From the IMG/VR virus record IMGVR_UViG_3300036884_000299, positions 1 through 64,000 of that record: a stretch of 64,000 nt of DNA; one strand, written 5' to 3'. The translations under genes and the position numbers were made by a program. Below, piece after piece: positions 34,308 through 40,753 of the stretch. This DNA is from a virus. Position 1 is the stretch's first letter. Each line of letters starts with the position of its first letter. The notes beneath the pieces were generated by a model that was not told where the DNA came from, made no database searches, and saw only the letters and a program-made list of their open reading frames with translations.

Positions 34308-35525
34308 ATGGCGAATAATGATCCTGGCTACTATGTATTGAATTTGTATGGCAAACTTATTCAAAAAGAATTCCCTGGTGTCACTGACTTTGGCATCGCC
34401 TTTCTGGCAGATTCCGAAGATTATGCGGAGGTAATTGAACCTATTGAAGAGGATGTGGGGGTACAACTTAATAAAGATGGAATGTATCCTATTCGTTCGG
34501 GTGTTGAAACGGAAAGCCCCTCTATAACTATCCATGCCCATTTTGATTACAATGATAATCTTCTTGATTCCATTATCCTTTCTGAAGTAAATCGTTGTTT
34601 TATTAAGGGGATGAAGTTTTTAAAAATAATCACTCCTTTATTTGTGGGGGACTCACATGATATTATCCTCGCTCCTAATGATATAATCAAAGATATAATT
34701 TTAGCAGCTAAACAGCTTAAAGACAATAAAATAAACACCGCTATCCATGCACCTCTGATTGATTTGCCTTTAGATATGCTTAAAAAAGATATCCTAGACT
34801 TTCTTATTAATGAGGATTTTGCCAAGTTCTGTAAGCAGTACTCTATCAAACAGAAAAGAGGATTTATTTTTTCCGGTCCCCCTGGGAATGGCAAGACCCT
34901 TTCTTTAGCTTGGTTAAAGTCCCAAGCTATACAAAATAAAATTGAATTTAGAGCGTATAAATCTGCACGAGACTTTTTAGAGAATCAAGAGGGAGATAAT
35001 CAAAATAAGCGAATCCTTGTATTCGAGGAGTTTGATACTTATGTACAAGAACGAAAACACAATGAAGATGATGATAGGGAACAAACCAATTCTAATAATG
35101 TTTTGGGAACCCTATTACAAATCTTAGATGGCATTGAAGATGTATCTAATGCTGTTTTTATCCTTACTACGAACTTTATCTCTACATTTGATTCTGCCTT
35201 GATGCGCCCCGGACGTATTGATAAGGTTATTACCTTTGAGCCTCCTACAGAAGAGAGTCAAAGAAAATTCTTACAAACATATCTTTCCGAGTATACTAAT
35301 CATGGGATGATTTTGATATACTTGAAAAAGAAGAATGCTGCCATCTCTTATGCTATGTTGAAGGCTATTGTAGATAATATTCGTATTCAGGAGTTCTGGC
35401 TACAGCAGGAAAAGATAGAGGATACTCATATTGGGGATGAGGCTATCATGAAAATTATTAATTCTGTACTTGACAATGCCAATAGGGGAAAAGAAGTGAA
35501 GAATACTGAGGAGTCTATACTATGA
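34308..35525 (+). CDS. AAA+ ATPase, likely unfoldase partner of the HslV-like peptidase
   Basis: 405 residues. An N-terminal domain of about 170 residues that I do not recognise is followed by one AAA module: Walker A GPPGNGKT (about 190-197), Walker B ILVFEEFD (about 236-243, Glu in place of the usual first Asp), sensor-1 ILTTNF and the second region of homology with ALMRPGRIDK. This classic-AAA look (Cdc48/FtsH-like) differs from HslU, and no HslU I-domain is visible. It ends in ...ESIL; HslU also ends in -IL, which docks into HslV. It overlaps hslV by ATGA. A partnership is inferred from gene overlap. Confidence 0.7.
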   Translation: MANNDPGYYVLNLYGKLIQKEFPGVTDFGIAFLADSEDYAEVIEPIEEDVGVQLNKDGMYPIRSGVETESPSITIHAHFDYNDNLLDSIILSEVNRCFIKGMKFLKIITPLFVGDSHDIILAPNDIIKDIILAAKQLKDNKINTAIHAPLIDLPLDMLKKDILDFLINEDFAKFCKQYSIKQKRGFIFSGPPGNGKTLSLAWLKSQAIQNKIEFRAYKSARDFLENQEGDNQNKRILVFEEFDTYVQERKHNEDDDREQTNSNNVLGTLLQILDGIEDVSNAVFILTTNFISTFDSALMRPGRIDKVITFEPPTEESQRKFLQTYLSEYTNHGMILIYLKKKNAAISYAMLKAIVDNIRIQEFWLQQEKIEDTHIGDEAIMKIINSVLDNANRGKEVKNTEESIL

Positions 35526-36073
35526 TAAAATTACATGGAACTACAATACTAGCAGTACGCTATAATGGGCGTACCACTATGGCTGCTGATGGACAGGCTA
35601 CTGCTGGAGATATAGTGTTAAAATCTAATGTACGTAAAATCAGGAAGTTCCTTGATGGAAAAATTATAGTAGGCTTTGCTGGTAGTGTAGCTGACGCTAC
35701 CTCACTATTAGATTTCTTTGAAAAGAAAATAAATACTACTAAAAACATGGAACGTGCTGCTGTAGCTTTAGCTAAAGAATGGAGGACAAATAGAATATTT
35801 GGTAAACTAGAAGCAGAATTGCTTTTAGCAGATAAGGATAATATTCTTCTTCTTTCCGGATCAGGAGATGTCATTGAAGCTGAAAATAATAGTCTTGCTA
35901 TTGGCTCTGGAGGACAATATGCTCTAGCTGCTTCAAAAGCATTAATGTATGCTTATAATGCTTTTGATATTCCAGAAAATGCTAGTCTAATTGCACGTAA
36001 ATCTTTAGAAATAGCCTCTGAAATCTGTATTTATACTAATAATAATATTATTGTGGAGGAAGTAATTGGCTAA
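35522..36073 (+). CDS. hslV: HslV/ClpQ-type threonine peptidase
   Basis: 183 residues, matching bacterial HslV along its whole length. A six-residue propeptide ending in LHG precedes TT; with Thr7 as mature Thr1, Asp23 and Lys39 fall at mature positions 17 and 33, the catalytic residues. GFAGSVADA, AKEWRTNR, KLEAELLLADKD, IGSGGQYALAA and ICIYTNNN are all kept. The LHGTTI start resembles ClpQ of Gram-positive bacteria (FHATTI) more than enterobacterial HslV. The enzyme should form a dodecameric chamber gated by an ATPase. It is probably active, as no key residue is missing. Confidence 0.9.
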   Translation: MIKLHGTTILAVRYNGRTTMAADGQATAGDIVLKSNVRKIRKFLDGKIIVGFAGSVADATSLLDFFEKKINTTKNMERAAVALAKEWRTNRIFGKLEAELLLADKDNILLLSGSGDVIEAENNSLAIGSGGQYALAASKALMYAYNAFDIPENASLIARKSLEIASEICIYTNNNIIVEEVIG

Positions 36074-36176
36074 GAAAACAGAGATTAAGTTGAATGATTG
36101 GCTTGTCATTAAATATAAAGTAAAACCAAACTGGATACAAAAAATTATACTCAATTGGTTTTATAGGAATGCATAA
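36066..36176 (+). CDS. Tiny basic hypothetical protein
   Basis: 36 residues from TTG 36066 with GGAGGA 5 nt upstream, overlapping the end of hslV and the ATG of the phosphoesterase gene (TAATG). Basic with Trp (NDWLVIKYKVKPNWIQK). Could be a short coupling or accessory peptide. Start codon and reality are moderately supported. Confidence 0.45.
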   Translation: MAKKTEIKLNDWLVIKYKVKPNWIQKIILNWFYRNA

Positions 36177-37144
36177 TGATAGTAGCCTGGGGAGATTTGC
36201 ATTGCTCAGATGCCCGGTCTTGGTCTTATAATGTATCCAAGGAAATAATAAAAACTATTATTGATAGTGAGTATAATGTCAAGGAGAATACACTAGTATT
36301 ACTAGGGGACTTGACTGAGACTGCATTCCCCTCGGGGCTCATTACTGATTTATTATTAATTTTATTCTCCAATCTGAACTATAAAGAGGTATATGTATTA
36401 GTAGGGAACCACGATAAAAAACCAAATAAACAGGGCAAGCTTGTTTTAAGCTATAAGTTTTTACAATCTAAATCTGTCAGTAGATTGTTCTCCCGTACTA
36501 AAATAACTGTAGTGGATGAATTACTTGAGACTACTATTGAAAATAAGAATATATTGTTTATGCCTTACCTGTTTTCAGATTCGAAAATGAAATGGGAGGA
36601 CTATGAGAAGATAGATACTGATTGTGATATTCTTTTTGGGCATTTTACTGATACTTCTCTAATGGATATAAAAGAAAGAACTGTAAACATAAGTAAGATA
36701 AAGGCTAAATATATATGTTTAGGGCACCAGCATAATCCTGCTAAACATTATATTGGTTCTGTAGTTCCTAATTCTACTTCCGAGGCTAATAAATCTAGAG
36801 CCTTCTGGGTATTTGATGAAAATAAAAAGATTATACCTTTGCCTACTCTATGCGATTACTATACAGTTAGGTTTCCTAATCCTCTGCCTGAAGTAGAAGC
36901 TAAATATCCAATCTGGACTATAGAAAATTGCGCTTCGCCCGAGATAGCTCAAGAGCAGTATGGAGATATTTATATTCATAAAACACTATATTCTGCTGAG
37001 ATAGATACTGAAGGTTTGACTGATTTAGGCGTATTAGGAAATAAGGAAGAGTTCACTAATGCTAAATTATTTGCGTTCTGGAAGAAGGATGCTCAATATG
37101 ATAAATCTATACTAGATTTAGCAGAAAGTTATATGACTAATTAA
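36176..37144 (+). CDS. SbcD/Mre11-like metallophosphoesterase (gp47-type)
   Basis: 322 residues. Calcineurin-type motifs in order: GDLH (6-9), GDLTE (about 44-48), GNHDKK (about 78-83), GHFTD (about 155-159) and GHQH (about 180-183), giving the two-metal nuclease centre. The C-terminal domain is less clear. It should act with the SbcC/gp46-like protein (23456, opposite strand) in end resection and recombination-dependent replication. Confidence 0.8.
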   Translation: MIVAWGDLHCSDARSWSYNVSKEIIKTIIDSEYNVKENTLVLLGDLTETAFPSGLITDLLLILFSNLNYKEVYVLVGNHDKKPNKQGKLVLSYKFLQSKSVSRLFSRTKITVVDELLETTIENKNILFMPYLFSDSKMKWEDYEKIDTDCDILFGHFTDTSLMDIKERTVNISKIKAKYICLGHQHNPAKHYIGSVVPNSTSEANKSRAFWVFDENKKIIPLPTLCDYYTVRFPNPLPEVEAKYPIWTIENCASPEIAQEQYGDIYIHKTLYSAEIDTEGLTDLGVLGNKEEFTNAKLFAFWKKDAQYDKSILDLAESYMTN

Positions 37145-37151
37145 TAGGGTA

Positions 37152-37180
37152 TTGACAATAGTGAAGTTCTAGTTTACACT
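37152..37180 (+). promoter_or_regulatory. Sigma-70-type promoter for tRNA-Thr
   Basis: TTGACA (37152-37157), 17-nt spacer, TACACT (37175-37180), 12 nt before the tRNA. Confidence 0.75.
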
Positions 37181-37192
37181 AATAATGTAAAT

Positions 37193-37266
37193 GCCATTTT
37201 AGCTCATCTGGTTAGAGCGCAGCACCTGTAATGCTGATGTGCCGGGTTCAAGTCCTGGAAATGGCT
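37193..37266 (+). tRNA. tRNA-Thr (anticodon UGU)
   Basis: Cloverleaf visible: acceptor GCCATTT / AAATGGC; D-stem GCTC/GAGC; anticodon stem CAGCA/TGCTG around loop CCTGTAA (anticodon TGT); T-arm CCGGG, TTCAAGT, CCTGG. The CCA end is not encoded (discriminator T then GCT), so host CCA-adding enzyme is required. ACA-type Thr codons are common in these Thr-rich virion genes, which would explain carrying it. Confidence 0.93.
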
Positions 37267-37297
37267 GCTGAGATGTATAGTCATAGCGAGAATTAGA

Positions 37298-37837
37298 GTG
37301 AAATTATTAGATATTTTAAAGAAAGAGTTTACCTTCTCAACCTATAGTCCAACAGTAGGCTGGATAGAGGCTACTCGCTGGAATGGAACTATTTTTCTTC
37401 ATAATATTTTGTCTAACTTTACAGAGGTAGGAAATGAGCAACCTTATGAAACTGCTGCTCCTACTTATAATGGTGGCATTATTGTATTTGCTGTAGATGT
37501 AAATGCTCAAATAGAACAGCAGTACCCTGACGCTTCTCCTATGAAGAAGGCATTAATGGGTGCATGGGAGTCTATCACTAACAGGATAAATCAAAATTTG
37601 AAGCATCCTGAAGTGTTTGGTTATTCTATAGGTAAGCTATTCAAGGGGAAGTATAAAGCTCAAGATGGGTATTTATATGATGAAAACTCTCTTTCAATAG
37701 AAATCATTGATATTCCTTTTGACTTAGTTTGTGTTATTGGGGCTGAGATAGCCCGTTCCTTTAAGCAACAATCGGTATTAGTAAAAGATAATAGCAGTCA
37801 TACTATTCTTTTTGTTATACCAAAGGCTGTATTATGA
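37298..37837 (+). CDS. Hypothetical protein
   Basis: 179 residues, GTG start at 37298 with only a weak ribosome site. Its C-terminal part (IDIPFDLVCVIGAEIARSFKQQSVLVKDNSSHTILFV) resembles the C-terminal part of the next gene (GMPLDESIELGKKFNQKSIIHKNTKVFAIFY), so the two share a domain. Overlaps the next gene by ATGA. Function unknown. Confidence 0.5.
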   Translation: MKLLDILKKEFTFSTYSPTVGWIEATRWNGTIFLHNILSNFTEVGNEQPYETAAPTYNGGIIVFAVDVNAQIEQQYPDASPMKKALMGAWESITNRINQNLKHPEVFGYSIGKLFKGKYKAQDGYLYDENSLSIEIIDIPFDLVCVIGAEIARSFKQQSVLVKDNSSHTILFVIPKAVL

Positions 37838-39000
37838 ACATAAAAGACATTTTATCGGATTTCCACTCAATGGAGTATATAGGACCCTCAGAGTTTCCCG
37901 AGGCTACATTAATGGGGGGTTACTGGGCGCATGGAACTACAGTATATGAAGTATCCGGTAGCCATCATATCCAGTTTATTGTTGAACATCCAGATTTATT
38001 TAATCTTACTATAGATGAGATAAAATCTATATTTAATAAAAATGGAGAAGAGTTTCAAACTGCGGCTACTCGTGAAGGAAAGGCACGAGAAGAAATAATA
38101 AAACTTGTTGCTCAGGATGGCTGGATCAGGGTGCGTCATTATATTAAACCTAGAGACTATTGGTCTATTCAATGTGATAGAGTAAAGCTTAGAAAAGAGA
38201 ATTTGAGAGACTTTGTTAATTGGGCTTTAGATAAAAAAGTCATGGGATATCATGATGAGGCAATTATTTTAGGATATGAAGACGACTATAGAGATTTATA
38301 TGACTTCCAGTCAGGAGGGATACAAAATTTCTTAATGGAAGAATCTAAAGTAAAAGAATCTTCTTATAGTACTATTATTAAGCATATAGAAAATGGTACT
38401 ATGTTCAGTATAGTTTCTGGTTGTAGAGGAATAAATAAGATAAATGGCTGGAACCTAGATGAGGGTAAATCTGATATTAGTAAAGAAGATGCGCTAAAAC
38501 TGGATTTAGAAGCAGGAGAAAAATTAAAACTTTATCTAAAAGGAGAGGGATATGGCTATATTGAACAGGCGGCTGTATATGATAATGCCCCAGAGTTTTC
38601 ATACTTTATTTTAGGTATGCCCCTAGATGAATCAATTGAACTTGGAAAAAAGTTTAATCAAAAGTCTATAATTCATAAGAATACGAAAGTTTTTGCTATT
38701 TTTTACACTAAGGATTTTGTTGATGGTAATAAAGAATATCATATTGGGGACAAAGGTGTGTCCTTTAAACAACGTGTAGCTAAAAATGCTTTAGGTAATT
38801 CTGTTATTACCTTTAATCCTGAAGTTTTACAATATGCCAATTCTCAACTACTTCATGCTAATAAGAATCAACGTAAACCTTTTGCTTTCATTGCTGAACA
38901 TAAAATTAAATGGTATGAGTATCATATATTAGAGCGCTGGAATGGATTACAAGCATATAAGGAAGGAAGACCTACAAAATACTGGGTAAGAATTAGATAA
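37834..39000 (+). CDS. Hypothetical protein, two-domain family member
   Basis: 388 residues. An N-terminal domain (about 1-170; DFHSMEYIG...GGYW, then DGWIRVRHYIKPRDYWSIQCDRVKLRK) recurs in the gene at 39015 and in the partial gene at 63656. The C-terminal domain (about 180-388) has the 'LGMPLDESIELGKKFNQKSII' pattern shared with 37298. No known enzyme motif. Part of a dispersed paralogous family. Confidence 0.5.
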   Translation: MNIKDILSDFHSMEYIGPSEFPEATLMGGYWAHGTTVYEVSGSHHIQFIVEHPDLFNLTIDEIKSIFNKNGEEFQTAATREGKAREEIIKLVAQDGWIRVRHYIKPRDYWSIQCDRVKLRKENLRDFVNWALDKKVMGYHDEAIILGYEDDYRDLYDFQSGGIQNFLMEESKVKESSYSTIIKHIENGTMFSIVSGCRGINKINGWNLDEGKSDISKEDALKLDLEAGEKLKLYLKGEGYGYIEQAAVYDNAPEFSYFILGMPLDESIELGKKFNQKSIIHKNTKVFAIFYTKDFVDGNKEYHIGDKGVSFKQRVAKNALGNSVITFNPEVLQYANSQLLHANKNQRKPFAFIAEHKIKWYEYHILERWNGLQAYKEGRPTKYWVRIR

Positions 39001-39014
39001 AAACAAGGATAGAC

Positions 39015-39503
39015 ATGGACATAAATGATATTAAATCAGATTTTCATCCTATGGAGTATATAGGCACTTTACAAGAAGGTACCCTCCAAAAAGGATATTG
39101 GGTTAAGGGCTCTAAAATATATAACATAGGTAATAATGATGGACACTTCCAATTTGTGTTGGATAATCCTTCACTATTTGATATTGATATTTCTATTGAA
39201 CCCTTATTGCCCGAACAAATAATGAAAAAATTATTCATAGAGGGGTGGTTGCGTATACGTTATTATACCATAAGCACAAATAATGGGTTTACGGGTTTTT
39301 GGTTGGTAGGGTGTGATGTAGTAGCATTAAGAAAACCAGAAATAAAAGATTTTTGTTATTGGGCTATAAAAGAAAATATAATGGAATATCATGATAAGAT
39401 TACCCTGATGAGACAAACTGAAGGGGATGTAGAGATATACGATATTGATTCAGGAGGAGTCACCACTCTTTTACAAGAAAAACGAAGTTACACTAATATA
39501 TAA
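39015..39503 (+). CDS. Hypothetical protein, single-domain paralogue
   Basis: 162 residues, covering only the N-terminal domain of the preceding gene (DFHPMEYIG...KGYWVKG...EGWLRIRYY...GFWLVGCDVVALRK). Tandem duplication followed by loss of the second domain is likely. SD AAGGA before ATG 39015. Confidence 0.5.
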   Translation: MDINDIKSDFHPMEYIGTLQEGTLQKGYWVKGSKIYNIGNNDGHFQFVLDNPSLFDIDISIEPLLPEQIMKKLFIEGWLRIRYYTISTNNGFTGFWLVGCDVVALRKPEIKDFCYWAIKENIMEYHDKITLMRQTEGDVEIYDIDSGGVTTLLQEKRSYTNI

Positions 39504-39513
39504 GGAGATAGAA

Positions 39514-39801
39514 ATGGCAGAAGCATTAGATGTGAAATTGACTGATGAGGAACTAGAGAGTATCAGGATGATTGTATCGAAGAAAGTCACGGCAGACTCC
39601 GCTATGAATAGAACGGAATTTCCAAAGGAAATGGAAGCTAATTTAATTTCAGCCTTTTATAAAGCTGCTGGTGAGAATCTAGCAGAGGCTAAGTATCAAG
39701 AATCAAAGTGGTGGAAATTAGTAACGGCTAAATATAATTTAGGCGATACCTCTTTGGATATGGCAAGTGGTACTCTATCTAAGGTTGAGAAAAAGGAGTA
39801 A
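39514..39801 (+). CDS. Hypothetical small helical protein
   Basis: 95 residues from ATG 39514, with AAGGAGA upstream; the reading from 39445 lies inside the previous gene. Helical, acidic. Unknown. Confidence 0.5.
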   Translation: MAEALDVKLTDEELESIRMIVSKKVTADSAMNRTEFPKEMEANLISAFYKAAGENLAEAKYQESKWWKLVTAKYNLGDTSLDMASGTLSKVEKKE

Positions 39802-39803
39802 AT

Positions 39804-39986
39804 ATGACACAAATGAAGGCATTTAGCATTGTAGAGACAGGTGGCTTAGCTAAAGACATCAATGATTTTATTGATGTTGGTAGGACTGCTACAGGATATG
39901 CTCATGTAGCGTTTGTAGATAGGGTAGAAGTACATCCTGCTGTTAATACTGCTTTTCTTGTTTATAGTGATTGTGATCCACGTTAA
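39804..39986 (+). CDS. Hypothetical small protein
   Basis: 60 residues, ATG 39804 with AAGGAG. Reads like a compact beta protein (GYAHVAFVDRVEVHPAVNTAFLVYSD). A second short open frame in +1 (39967-40083, GTG start) overlaps its end. Unknown. After it, 40084-40145 holds an ACTAA motif and the ribosome site of the next gene. Confidence 0.5.
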   Translation: MTQMKAFSIVETGGLAKDINDFIDVGRTATGYAHVAFVDRVEVHPAVNTAFLVYSDCDPR

Positions 39987-40145
39987 TGAATGGGCAGCAT
40001 TGATAAAAGATATCACTGCTAGAAGTAAGATGGAAGGACACCAGTTTAGTGACTGCTGGCTAAGAGTAGTTCGCTTAGTCTAACTTCCTTTTATACTAAT
40101 TAATTACCCAGTTGCACTAACAACTTAAAAGGTAAAGGAACTACA

Positions 40146-40745
40146 ATGTATGGTATTATTTATTATGCTCTTAATATACTTAATAATAAAAGGTATATAG
40201 GGCAAACTGTAAGAGCTTTAGAAAAAAGAAAGTATTTTCATATTTATGAGTCTAAACACAAAAGATTAGATTATCATTTTTATAGGGCTATTCGAGAATA
40301 TGGGGAAAATTCTTTTATTTGGGGGGTATTAGAAGAAACAGAAACAAGAGAAAAACTTTTAGAAAGAGAAATATACTGGATAGCCTTTTATGACACCACA
40401 AATATAGATAAAGGTTATAATATGACTAACGGGGGAGATAATTATGGAATACCCACCCTAGAAGTAAGAAAAAGGATGGGAAGGTGTATGATAGGTAAAA
40501 AGAATCCTTTTTATGGTAGGAGGCACTCTTTAGCTACATTAAAAAGAATATCTAAAACTAAAAAAGAAAGAAAATGTGGAGTAAAATCTGTATTTTGTAT
40601 TGAAACACAAGAAGTTTTCCCTTCTATTGATAAAGCTGCTATTAAATATGGTGTACACGCTAGTAATATTTGTATGGCATGTAAAAGAAAAATAAAGACT
40701 TCAGGAGGTTTTCATTGGGAATACTATAAAGAAAATAAAGACTAA
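40146..40745 (+). CDS. GIY-YIG homing endonuclease
   Basis: 199 residues. GIIYYALN...KRYIGQT, Arg in LEKRKYFHIY, Glu in LLEREIYWIAFY, then one NUMOD3 repeat (GKKNPFYGRRHSLATLKR) and a C-terminal IENR/NUMOD1 helix-turn-helix (FPSIDKAAIKYGVHASN...GGFHWEYY). Its end closely resembles that of the 27139 enzyme (WEYYYG), so they are relatives. SD AAAGGTAAAGGA. It ends 8 nt before the nucleotidyltransferase-domain gene. Free-standing; no intron signs. Confidence 0.85.
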   Translation: MYGIIYYALNILNNKRYIGQTVRALEKRKYFHIYESKHKRLDYHFYRAIREYGENSFIWGVLEETETREKLLEREIYWIAFYDTTNIDKGYNMTNGGDNYGIPTLEVRKRMGRCMIGKKNPFYGRRHSLATLKRISKTKKERKCGVKSVFCIETQEVFPSIDKAAIKYGVHASNICMACKRKIKTSGGFHWEYYKENKD

Positions 40746-40753
40746 TTGAGTAT

